Below are positions 9,084-16,406 of a stretch of 64,000 nt of DNA, in pieces; the first letter of the stretch is position 1; each line of letters begins with the position of its first letter. Where the stretch lies: the NCBI RefSeq assembly GCF_016862675.1, contig NZ_BONK01000020.1, forward strand, positions 1 through 64,000. Direction: 5' to 3'. Position numbers and translations under genes: made by a program. The notes under the pieces are model-generated. The model did no database searches and was not told where the DNA came from. It saw only the letters and a list, made by a program, of their open reading frames with translations. This DNA is from Cellulomonas chitinilytica (GTDB lineage: Bacteria; Actinomycetota; Actinomycetes; Actinomycetales; Cellulomonadaceae).

Positions 9084-9138
9084 TTGTCCACAGGGTTCGT
9101 CCACACCCGTGTGCAGAGCGGGTGAAGCCTGTGGATGA
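9084..9138. promoter_or_regulatory. Cluster of DnaA-box-like nonamers
   Basis: TTGTCCACA (9084-9092) is an exact actinobacterial DnaA box. TCGTCCACA (9097-9105) matches 8 of 9, and the inverted TCATCCACA (9138-9130) matches TTATCCACA in 8 of 9. All lie in the 157-base gap after the DinB-like gene. No dnaA, dnaN or gyrB lies nearby, so this is not the replication origin; a DnaA-titration or regulatory site is possible. Confidence 0.5.
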
Positions 9139-9212
9139 CGGCTGTCACCGCAGGTCATCGCGACTCGCCGGGCGCCACGCCGAGCCGAAACATGCCTGAA
9201 TCACCGCCTGTG

Positions 9213-9226
9213 TACCGTCCGCCGCC
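9213..9226 (+). promoter_or_regulatory. -10 element of a probable leaderless promoter (TACCGT)
   Basis: TACCGT lies eight bases before the ATG at 9227. No purine-rich ribosome binding site is present between them. Confidence 0.5.
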
Positions 9227-10150
9227 ATGAGCCTGGCTGCTGTCGCGTTGCCGGTGGGTCTGAAGGACAGGCACGTGCTGGTCGTGCCGCGCGGGACGGA
9301 CGTGCTCGCGCTCGCGGCCGCCTGGTTCCCCGGCGCGGCGTGGTCGATACCCCCGGTGCAGGCGGGCGCGAGCGGTCGGATGACGGGGGCCCGGTTCCGC
9401 GGCATGGCCGCCCAGCCGGCGACCGGGTCCGCGGGGCTCCTGCAGCTCGACGCGACGATGACGCTCCACGGGCCCATCGCGCTCGACGCGGACGCCGCCC
9501 GTGAGCTCGGTCTCGCGCCGCGTGACGTCGACGCGTACGCCCTGGCGTCCGCGGACCCGGCGGTCCGGCTCCAGGGCGCCGCGATGGACCTCGTCACCGG
9601 CTGGCTCGTCGCCGCGGCCCGCCGCTCGGGCGGCGCGATCGTCCCGGCCGACCGGGCCCGGCTCGTCCAGCCCGACCCCTCGGCGGCCGTCGACCTGACG
9701 CTGTGGTCCGCCGTCCCGATGTCCGCGCACGAGGCCGTCCCGCTGGTCCGCCCCGCTCTGCACGGCGCCCGGATCGGTGCGGGCGAGGTGCCGAGCCAGG
9801 CCTACGCGCCCGAGGGGGCGTTCTCCGTCACGGCCGTGTTCGAGTACGACGGTGCCGTCACCGTGCGGGCGGACCGCTCGACGGACGTGCCGATGGTCCT
9901 GTCGACGCTGGACTGGCGGGAGTACGGGCCCTGGGCGTACCACGTGGTGTGGCAGCCGACCTCGCCCGAGGAGCTGACGATGGACCAGCCGTCGCCGCTG
10001 CACGTCATCGCCCGCTCGCGCGTCAGCCCGGGCATCGCCCGCGCGACGGCCGCCCTGTGGCGGGCCGTCGGCGGGTCCGTGGTCGACAGCATGGGTTTCC
10101 TCGTGACCCCCGACGAGCTGCGGGAGCGTGCGTCGAACATCGCGCGCTGA
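9227..10150 (+). CDS. Uncharacterised actinobacterial protein, paralogue of the gene at 27008
   Basis: 307 residues, no signal peptide, no membrane segment. I do not recognise the family. It is clearly related to the protein at 27008-28153: both begin with RHVLVVPRG/RHLLALPDG-like strands, share WLVAAARR-GGA followed by AAVDLTL or AAIDLTL about 30 residues later, and share a C-terminal half with VTVRAD.../ISVEAS... and YHVVW/YRVHWEP and a final FLV(T/D)P. The conserved alternation of short strands suggests a mixed alpha/beta cytosolic fold. The start ATG sits directly after a -10 element. The gene ends in a strong hairpin and converges on the VWA lipoprotein gene. Confidence 0.8.
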   Translation: MSLAAVALPVGLKDRHVLVVPRGTDVLALAAAWFPGAAWSIPPVQAGASGRMTGARFRGMAAQPATGSAGLLQLDATMTLHGPIALDADAARELGLAPRDVDAYALASADPAVRLQGAAMDLVTGWLVAAARRSGGAIVPADRARLVQPDPSAAVDLTLWSAVPMSAHEAVPLVRPALHGARIGAGEVPSQAYAPEGAFSVTAVFEYDGAVTVRADRSTDVPMVLSTLDWREYGPWAYHVVWQPTSPEELTMDQPSPLHVIARSRVSPGIARATAALWRAVGGSVVDSMGFLVTPDELRERASNIAR

Positions 10151-10183
10151 CGTCCCTCCCGGTGCGCCCGGGAGGGACGTCAG
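10147..10183. terminator. 16-bp perfect hairpin terminator including the stop codon
   Basis: Bases 10147-10162 pair perfectly with 10168-10183 around a TGCGC loop. The TGA stop of the upstream gene lies inside the 5' arm. It serves the converging genes from both sides. Confidence 0.85.
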
Positions 10184-10192
10184 GGTGAGCGG

Positions 10193-11806
10193 TCAGTCGG
10201 CGATCCGCAGGTAGCTGTCGATCAGGCCGACGAACTCCGACCGCAGGCCGTAGGGGTCCTCGCCGACGGCGGCCTCGGCACGGTCGCGTGCCCGGGTGGG
10301 GCTGGCGTCCTCGGCGTGCTGCGAGCCGGACACCGCGAGGCCGAACTCGGCGACGGCCGACGCGAACCGGAAGTCGGTCGAGGGCCGCGTGGTGTACGTG
10401 TCGGCGCCGGCGGGGAACACGACCTCGGTGCTGGTGCTCGCGCCCGGGTTCTTGTAGCGCACGTGCACGGTGAGGAAGTCGTCGGAGTGCCCGGGCTTGA
10501 CGTCCTGGTAGTCCAGGTCGTCGTCGGGCGACCCGTCCCGGGCCGGGACCAGCTCGTAGAACGCGGTGACCTCGTGCCCGGCGCCGACGTCACCGGCGTC
10601 CTTGGCGTCGTCGTCGAAGTCCTCGTCCTCCAGCCGGCGGTTGTCGTACCCCAGCAGCCGGTACTGGGACACGGTCGCGGGGTTGAGCTCGACCTGGACC
10701 TTGAGGTCCTGCGCGACGACGAACATCGTCGAGTCGAACTCGTCGACCAGGACCTTGCGCGCCTCGTCGAGGGTGTCGATGTAGGCGTAGTTGCCGTTCC
10801 CGTGGTCGGCGATGGCCTCCATCGTGTTGTCCTTGAGGTTGCCCATGCCGAACCCGAGCACCGAGATGTAGACGCCCGACCGGGCGTGCTCCTCGATCAG
10901 GTCGGTCAGCTCCTCGGGGCTGGACGGCCCGACGTTGAAGTCGCCGTCGGTCGCGAGGACCACCCGGTTGTTCCCGCCGTCGACGAAGTTCTTCGCCGCG
11001 AGCTCGTACGCGGTCTGCAGGCCCGCCGCGCCGCCCGTCGACCCACCGGCCCGGAGCTCACGCAGGATCCGCACCAGCTCGCCGTGCTCGTCGCCGCGCA
11101 CGGAGTCGGCGAGCACCTCGTCGCTGCCGGCGTAGGTCACGATCGAGACGGTGTCGTCCTCGTCGAGCTGCTCGACGAGCAGCTCGAACGAGTCCGCGAG
11201 CAGCGGCAGCTTGTTCGGCTCGTCCATCGACCCGGACACGTCGAGCAGGAACACGATGTTGTTGCCGCGGTGGGTGGCCTTCTCCGCCGTGGCCTGGACG
11301 CCGATCATCGCCAGCTGGTGGCCCGGTGCCCACGGCGCGTCCGCGACCTGCGTCGTGACGGTGAACGGGTCCGCAGCGTCCGGCTCGGGGGTCGGGTAGT
11401 CGTAGTCGAAGTAGTTGACGAGCTCCTCGATCCGGACGCCTTCCGGCGCGACGCCCTCGTTCAGCTGGCGGCGCAGGTTGCTGTAGGACGCGGTGTCGAC
11501 GTCCGAGGCGAACGTCGACAGCGGGCTCGTCGCCACGTCCTGGAACGCCTGCTCCGGGGAGGTGTCGTACTCCTCCTGCCCGTCCACCGGGGCCTGGCGC
11601 GACCTCTCCTGGGCGAAGGAGTCGTCGTAGCCGCCGTCCGGTCCGTAGGAGGCGTCGCTCGAGCCGGCCGCGCTGCAGGCCCCCAGCACGCCCACGACGG
11701 CGAGCGCAGCGCATCCCGCGACCAGACGGCTCGGTGCCTTTGTGCGCACGTCCGCACCAGCACTCCGGGTCGCAAGAATGGTGCCCATCAATGACCGTCC
11801 ACGCAT
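10193..11806 (-). CDS. YfbK-like von Willebrand factor A lipoprotein
   Basis: 537 residues. A lipoprotein signal ends in lipobox LGAC, followed by a disordered, acidic Ser/Gly stretch. Next come the N-terminal YfbK domain (TFASDVDTASYSNLRRQLNEG, RIEELVNYFDYDYP), a VWA domain with an intact MIDAS site (LLDVSGSM; later ATDGDFNVG), and a C-terminal beta-rich region ending EFVGLIDSYLRIAD. Family members bind a divalent metal through the VWA site and are thought to mediate envelope protein interactions; no enzyme activity is known. The ATG at 11806 has GGAGGCGACG immediately upstream, favoured over the ATG four codons earlier. A monocistronic gene with a long upstream region. Confidence 0.88.
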   Translation of the reverse strand: MRGRSLMGTILATRSAGADVRTKAPSRLVAGCAALAVVGVLGACSAAGSSDASYGPDGGYDDSFAQERSRQAPVDGQEEYDTSPEQAFQDVATSPLSTFASDVDTASYSNLRRQLNEGVAPEGVRIEELVNYFDYDYPTPEPDAADPFTVTTQVADAPWAPGHQLAMIGVQATAEKATHRGNNIVFLLDVSGSMDEPNKLPLLADSFELLVEQLDEDDTVSIVTYAGSDEVLADSVRGDEHGELVRILRELRAGGSTGGAAGLQTAYELAAKNFVDGGNNRVVLATDGDFNVGPSSPEELTDLIEEHARSGVYISVLGFGMGNLKDNTMEAIADHGNGNYAYIDTLDEARKVLVDEFDSTMFVVAQDLKVQVELNPATVSQYRLLGYDNRRLEDEDFDDDAKDAGDVGAGHEVTAFYELVPARDGSPDDDLDYQDVKPGHSDDFLTVHVRYKNPGASTSTEVVFPAGADTYTTRPSTDFRFASAVAEFGLAVSGSQHAEDASPTRARDRAEAAVGEDPYGLRSEFVGLIDSYLRIAD

Positions 11807-11892
11807 CGTCGCCTCCATTGTTCGAGGACTGAAGCGTGGCGGGCGCCGCGGGGCCCGACCAGCACGGGAGAGTCACGCGACCGTCCCGTTCA

Positions 11893-11918
11893 GGTAACGA
11901 ACAACTCGATTCGGTAAC
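11893..11918. promoter_or_regulatory. Imperfect dyad GGTAACGAA-N8-TTCGGTAAC upstream of VWA lipoprotein
   Basis: The arms match at 7 of 9 positions, in the most AT-rich part of the 207-base gap between the VWA gene (start 11806) and the transglutaminase gene end (12014). A possible operator or promoter dyad; the regulator is unknown. Confidence 0.4.
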
Positions 11919-12013
11919 TCCGCGACCTCGGCCGCGAGGGAGAGGAACCGCAATTCATCGGCATCAAGAATCGAGACCGAAATGTGACACCGGGACATTC
12001 CCGGCGCACTCTC

Positions 12014-12937
12014 TCACTCGAACGGCACCGAGCCGGCCGGCACCAGGTCCACGGCGACCGTCGGGTGCGCACCGGAGCCCTCCGTGAAGATCACGCCTCG
12101 CAGCGGCGGCACGTCGCCGTAGTCACGCCCCCAGCCGAGCAGCACGTACCGGTCGTCGACGAGCTGGTCGTTCGTCGGGTCGATCTCGACCCACCCGGCG
12201 CCCGGCAGCCACGCGGACACCCACGCGTGCGACGCGTCCGCGCCGCGCAGCTTCTCCCGGCCGGCGGGCGGCCGGGTCTCGATGTACCCGCTCGTGTACC
12301 GGGCGGGCAGGCCGTGCAGCCGCAGCGCGGCGATCATCAGGTGCGCGAAGTCCTGGCACACCCCGGCGCCCTGCGCGAGGAGCTGGGCCTGGGTCGTGTG
12401 CACCGTCGTCGAGCCGGAGCGGTACGTCAGCTCGGTGCGGATGCGGTGCGCGAGGTCGACGAGCACCGCGGCGAGCGGCCGACCCGGGGTGAACGTCGGC
12501 TCCGCCCACGCGCGGACCTCGTCGACGAGCCGCACGTGCGTCGAGGGCAGGACCGCCTCCCGCAGGCCCACGAGCGCCTGCTCGTCGACGGCCGCGACCT
12601 CCAGCGCGCCGTCGGCGACGGCCCGGGCGACGTCCTCCCACGCGACCGTCGGCAGGGTGTCCGGGTCCGGGGCGACGCGGGACACCTCGACCGACGACCG
12701 GGACGTCACGACCAGCCGGGTGTGCGGGGTGGTGACGCCGAAGAACGTCGTCCGGTTGCCGAAGTAGTCGACGTACGTCGCGGTGTCGGCCGGGGCGGGG
12801 TCCACGACGACCGCGGTCTCGTGCACCGTCTGGCCCGGCAGGTCCCGCGGGGTGATCGTCGTGCGCCCGTAGGAGTCGGTGACGGGCTGCGGGTACTCGT
12901 ACGTGGTGCGGTGCACGAGGTCGTAGGCGCGGCTCAT
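12014..12937 (-). CDS. Transglutaminase-like cysteine protease family protein
   Basis: 307 residues. An N-terminal beta domain (YDLVHRTTYEYPQPVTDSYG) is followed by a transglutaminase-like papain fold with the full triad: Cys194 in GAGVCQDFAH, His237 in ADASHAWVSAW and Asp253 in VEIDPTND. Bacterial members usually act as peptidases or amide-bond transferases on peptides. The ATG at 12937 overlaps the stop of the upstream ATP-grasp gene (ATGA), so the two are translationally coupled. This pairing with circularly permuted ATP-grasp and alpha-E domains is a recurrent bacterial cluster predicted to make and process peptide-like amides; the product is unknown. Confidence 0.9.
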   Translation of the reverse strand: MSRAYDLVHRTTYEYPQPVTDSYGRTTITPRDLPGQTVHETAVVVDPAPADTATYVDYFGNRTTFFGVTTPHTRLVVTSRSSVEVSRVAPDPDTLPTVAWEDVARAVADGALEVAAVDEQALVGLREAVLPSTHVRLVDEVRAWAEPTFTPGRPLAAVLVDLAHRIRTELTYRSGSTTVHTTQAQLLAQGAGVCQDFAHLMIAALRLHGLPARYTSGYIETRPPAGREKLRGADASHAWVSAWLPGAGWVEIDPTNDQLVDDRYVLLGWGRDYGDVPPLRGVIFTEGSGAHPTVAVDLVPAGSVPFE

Positions 12938-15573
12938 GCGTCCCACGCGTCCTCGAGCGGGCGGCTCGGCACCGGGCGGACGAAGTGCTGGCGCTCGATC
13001 TCGTCGGACGCGGCGCGCAGCCGCCACAGGATCGAGTCGAGCGTCTCGGCGAGCCGGGTGCGGCGCCCGTCGTCGGACACGGTGGTCGCCGCGGTGGCGG
13101 GGTCGAGCTCGGTGAGGAGGTCGACGACGTCGGACAGCAGGTGCGTCGGCGTCGGGCCGGGGACGGCCACGAGGTCCTCGCGCAGGCGCTGCACCTGGTA
13201 CCGCAACGAGCGCGGGTTCGACGGGTCGAGCAGCAGCAGGTCGAGCACCTCCGCGACACCGCCGTCGGACTGGTACCGGCGGCGGAACGTGATCGCCGAC
13301 TCCTGCGTGAGCAGCACGGAGTCGACCACGAGCCGCTCGACGCCGCGGGGGCGCCGGTCGACGAGCGTGGCGAGCAGGCTCTCGACGAGGTGCTGCGCGC
13401 GCTCCACGCGCCGTCCGGCGTCGAGGAACTGCCACCCGACGTCCCGGACGAGCCCTTCCGCGCTGATGCCGGCGACGGCGAGCAGACCTTCGAGGACCCG
13501 GTCGAGCGCGGGCCGCAGCCCGACGGTGACCGTCTGCGCGTCGGTCGTCGCCCCCAGGTCCAGCGTCTCGGCCGACCGGGACCGGCTGCGGGACCGGGCG
13601 CGCTCGTCGCGCAGCGCGCGCTCGATCCGGGCGAGCGGGATGAACGTGTCCGTGGAGAGCTGGTCGCGGACGGCGGCCGCCGCGGCGGCGAGACGACGGA
13701 CCGACCGGGCCACCGTGCCCGGCGTGGTCGGGTCGAGGACGAGGGCCCGGAACGCCGGGGTGCCGTCGCCGGCGGTGCGCGGGTGGTCGCCGAACAGGGA
13801 CGCGTGGTGCTCGTCGGCCGCGGGTGCCGTGGGGTCCACGTCGGCCGTGAGCGCGTCGATGAGCACGGTGAGCGCCCGCCCGCCGGCGGAGGCGGGCCGC
13901 CGGTGGAAGTCGTCCCAGCGGTCGACGACGACCCGCAGCACCCGCACCTGGTCCTCGGCACGCTCGGCGTACCGGCCCATCCAGTAGAGGTTCTCGGCCG
14001 TGCGCGGCGAGATGCCGGTCGCGGGCCGGCGGGGGCTGACGAGCTCCGTGGGTGCCTCGTCGGGCGCTGCGGCGTCGGTGTCGGCGTGCGCGGCCAGCAC
14101 CCACACGTCCTTCGCGGTCGCCCCCGTCGCCGAGGAGACGACGTGGTCGTCGGCCACCCGGGCCAGGCCCCCGGCCATCACCGTGTACGACGAGCCGTGC
14201 CCGACGGCGTACGTGCGCAGGACCGCCGCCCGGGGGCCGGGAGTCCCGGCCGCCGCCGGCTGCTCGCTGCCGACGCCCACCGCGGTCTCGTCGACGACCG
14301 GCCCGGCCGGGCCGACGGCCTCCTGGCCGACCCACGCCCACGGCTCCGCCTCGACGCGCGCGGCGAGCTCGGCGCGCTCCCGGTGGCTCAGCGTCCAGCC
14401 GAGCACCGCGCCCGCGCCCGTGCCGCGGGTCGCGGGGAGCAGCACCAGGTCCGTCATCCGCGTGAGCACGTGCTGCCGGGCCGTCGCGTCGCCGCACCAC
14501 CACGTCGGGGCCGACGGCAGGGCGAGGTCCTGGTCGAGCACGGTGCGGGCCAGCCGCGGCAGGTACGCCAGCAGCGCGGGGCTCTCGAGCACGGACGAGC
14601 CGAGCGGGTTCACGATGCTCACGTTCCCGTGCCGGACGGCCCGCACGAGCCCGGGGACGCCGAGCCGGGAGCCGGTCCGCAGGTCCAGCGGGTCGCACCA
14701 CTCGGCGTCGACGCGCCGCAGGACCACGTCGACCCGCTCGAGCCCGTCGAGCCCGCGCATCCACACCCGGCCCTCCCGGACCAGCAGGTCGCTGCCCTCG
14801 ACGAGCGGCAGGCCCAGCATCGACGCGAGGTACGCCTGGTCGAACGCCGTCTCCGACGCGGGCCCGGACGTCAGCAGCACCACGTGCGGCTGCTCGACGC
14901 CGCCCGGCGCGACGTCCCGCAGCGCGAGGCGCATCGCCTGGAAGAACGGCCCGAGCCGCTGGATGGGCGCCTGCCGGTACACCCCGGCCATGACCTGCGC
15001 GACGACCCGGCGGTCCTCCATCGCGTACCCCGCGCCCGACGGCGCCTGGGTCCGGTCGCCGACCGCGCACCACCCGCCGTCGGTGTCCCGCACGAGGTCG
15101 GTGGCCGTGAGGACGAGCTCGCGCCCGCCCGGCATCCGCAGGCCGTCGACGGCCCGCAGGAACCCGGGGTGGCCGAGCACGACGGTCGGCGGCAGCAGGT
15201 CGTCGGTGAGCAGGCGGCGGGCGCCGTAGACGTCCTGCAGGACGGCGTCGAGGAGCTCGGCCCGCTGGACGAGCGCCGCGTCGAGCCGCGACCACTCCGG
15301 CTCGTCGACGATGACGGGCGCGGGGTCCAGGAGCCACGGGCGTGCGCCGTCGAGCTGGTCCGTGCCGTACGTGACGCCGTGCTCGGCGAGCAGCAGGTCG
15401 CTCGCGTCCCGGGCGCGGGCCAGGTCGGCGGGCGTCGGCTCGTCGGCCGGGTCGGTGAGCCAGGACCAGTCCGGTGCGTGCACCGGCCCGTCGCCGACCG
15501 CGGGCGCGCTGGGCTGGTCCAGGCGCGGCCGGGGCGACGAGAGCAGGTCGGTCACACGGAGAGTCTGACCCAC
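12934..15573 (-). CDS. Fused circularly permuted ATP-grasp type 2 and alpha-E protein
   Basis: 879 residues combining two proteins that are often separate. Residues 1-500 are a circularly permuted ATP-grasp (DUF404/DUF407), with GYAMEDRRVVAQVMAGVYRQ, VVLLTSGPASETAFDQAYLA, the substrate-binding DVVLRRVDAEWCDPLDLR and NPLGSSVLESPALLAYLP. Residues about 560-879 are an alpha-E helical domain starting at the diagnostic SPRTAENLYWMGRYAERAED and ending RQHFVRP. It is a predicted ATP-dependent amidoligase with a helical partner, coupled to a transglutaminase-like peptidase. A variable Ala/Pro/Gly linker joins the halves. The GTG at 15573 is used here; a GTG six codons downstream (15555), behind CAGACT, could be a leaderless start. 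Confidence 0.9.
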   Translation of the reverse strand: MGQTLRVTDLLSSPRPRLDQPSAPAVGDGPVHAPDWSWLTDPADEPTPADLARARDASDLLLAEHGVTYGTDQLDGARPWLLDPAPVIVDEPEWSRLDAALVQRAELLDAVLQDVYGARRLLTDDLLPPTVVLGHPGFLRAVDGLRMPGGRELVLTATDLVRDTDGGWCAVGDRTQAPSGAGYAMEDRRVVAQVMAGVYRQAPIQRLGPFFQAMRLALRDVAPGGVEQPHVVLLTSGPASETAFDQAYLASMLGLPLVEGSDLLVREGRVWMRGLDGLERVDVVLRRVDAEWCDPLDLRTGSRLGVPGLVRAVRHGNVSIVNPLGSSVLESPALLAYLPRLARTVLDQDLALPSAPTWWCGDATARQHVLTRMTDLVLLPATRGTGAGAVLGWTLSHRERAELAARVEAEPWAWVGQEAVGPAGPVVDETAVGVGSEQPAAAGTPGPRAAVLRTYAVGHGSSYTVMAGGLARVADDHVVSSATGATAKDVWVLAAHADTDAAAPDEAPTELVSPRRPATGISPRTAENLYWMGRYAERAEDQVRVLRVVVDRWDDFHRRPASAGGRALTVLIDALTADVDPTAPAADEHHASLFGDHPRTAGDGTPAFRALVLDPTTPGTVARSVRRLAAAAAAVRDQLSTDTFIPLARIERALRDERARSRSRSRSAETLDLGATTDAQTVTVGLRPALDRVLEGLLAVAGISAEGLVRDVGWQFLDAGRRVERAQHLVESLLATLVDRRPRGVERLVVDSVLLTQESAITFRRRYQSDGGVAEVLDLLLLDPSNPRSLRYQVQRLREDLVAVPGPTPTHLLSDVVDLLTELDPATAATTVSDDGRRTRLAETLDSILWRLRAASDEIERQHFVRPVPSRPLEDAWDA

Positions 15574-15683
15574 GCGGGACGCGGACGCGCAGGTCGGCGC
15601 GCTGGGTGGACGTGTCGCGGTGCCGGTCGGTGGGCCTCGGGCCAGACTCGGAGCCGACAGTCCGAGCGAGCGGGAGGTGGCAC

Positions 15684-16058
15684 ATGGACCCCGGTGCGGT
15701 CATGACGTGGGTGGGGGAGTACGAGCGGGCGTGGCGGGAGCGGGACGTCGATGCGGTCGGTCGCCTGTTCGCCGACGACGCGTCGTACCTGCGCAGCCCG
15801 TACGACGACCCGCCGCTGCGGGGCCTGGCGGCGATCCGGGACTTCTGGGAGGACGACACGCCCTTCGAGATGACGGCCGAGCCGGTCGCCGTCCAGGGCG
15901 ACACGGCGGTGGTGCGGGTCGAGGTGCACTACGGCGGCGACCGCCCGCAGGAGTACCGGGACCTGTGGGTCGTCCGGTTCGACGCCGAGGGCCGGGCGTC
16001 GTGGTTCGAGGAGTGGGCCTACTGGCCGGACAAGCCGTACACGCAGGCGCCGCAGTGA
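15684..16058 (+). CDS. SnoaL-like / NTF2-fold protein
   Basis: 124 residues of the cone-shaped NTF2 fold: the helix WVGEYERAWRERDVDAVGRLFADDASYLRSP, the LRGLAAIRDFWED loop, then sheet strands ending VRFDAEGRASWFEEWAYWP. Members are small isomerases, hydrolases or ligand-binding proteins; polar residues inside the cone do not identify a substrate. CGGGAGGTGG precedes the ATG at 15684. It is divergent from the ATP-grasp gene across 110 bases. Confidence 0.88.
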   Translation: MDPGAVMTWVGEYERAWRERDVDAVGRLFADDASYLRSPYDDPPLRGLAAIRDFWEDDTPFEMTAEPVAVQGDTAVVRVEVHYGGDRPQEYRDLWVVRFDAEGRASWFEEWAYWPDKPYTQAPQ

Positions 16059-16207
16059 CCGACAACTGTCGGGTTTCTCACATGCTGGAGGCAATCGAGC
16101 AGGTCAGCGCGGTGTCGCACCTGCGCGCGAGTGGATCTTGGACGAACGTCTTACTACGGTGCTGAACGGCCGATGTGAACTGAGAGCCGTTGGAAGAGGA
16201 GGTCCCC

Positions 16208-16360
16208 ATGGACACCAGCACCACCACCCCGCGTGCGACCGTCGACACGTTCGAGTCGGCGAACCCGTTCCTCGGCGAGACCGAGACGCTCGTCGTGGCC
16301 GGCCGCGCCCTGGACGGCCAGCGCGTCAACGACATCCCGACGCAGCGCTCGCGCGACTGA
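16208..16360 (+). CDS. Small 50-residue peptide of unknown function
   Basis: A 51-codon reading frame encoding a soluble peptide that starts MDTSTTTPRATVDTF, has a central ESANPFLGETETLVVAGRAL and ends PTQRSRD. It has no Cys, no signal peptide and no membrane segment; it is Thr-rich at the N-terminus and charged at the C-terminus. The case for a real gene is the near-perfect ribosome binding site AGAGGAGGT five bases before the ATG, clean GC-rich third positions, and a 12-bp terminator hairpin beginning 12 bases after the stop. It converges on a PLP decarboxylase. It could be a peptide-product precursor or a small regulator; no modifying enzyme is adjacent apart from the ATP-grasp/transglutaminase pair 0.6 kb away. 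Confidence 0.65.
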   Translation: MDTSTTTPRATVDTFESANPFLGETETLVVAGRALDGQRVNDIPTQRSRD

Positions 16361-16371
16361 CGTCGACCGTC

Positions 16372-16406
16372 GTCGCGACCGTCCGCGCTCAGCCGACGGT
16401 CGCGAC
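16372..16406. terminator. 12-bp perfect hairpin between convergent genes
   Basis: GTCGCGACCGTC (16372-16383) pairs with GACGGTCGCGAC (16395-16406), with an 11-base loop. The right arm overlaps the last codons of the decarboxylase gene, so it can serve both strands. Confidence 0.75.

Noticed and set aside
9070..9226. Possible replication origin from the DnaA boxes
   Set aside because: Only three boxes, no AT-rich unwinding region, and none of the usual origin genes (dnaA, dnaN, recF, gyrB) nearby.
15684..16058. Reading the opposite strand of the SnoaL-like gene as a 180-residue protein
   Set aside because: That strand gives a His/Arg/Pro-rich sequence without folded segments, while the plus strand gives a clear NTF2-fold protein with a good ribosome binding site.
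16082..16165. 27-codon frame upstream of the small peptide gene
   Set aside because: No ribosome binding site, no codon-position bias, and it spans the probable promoter of the 16208 gene.
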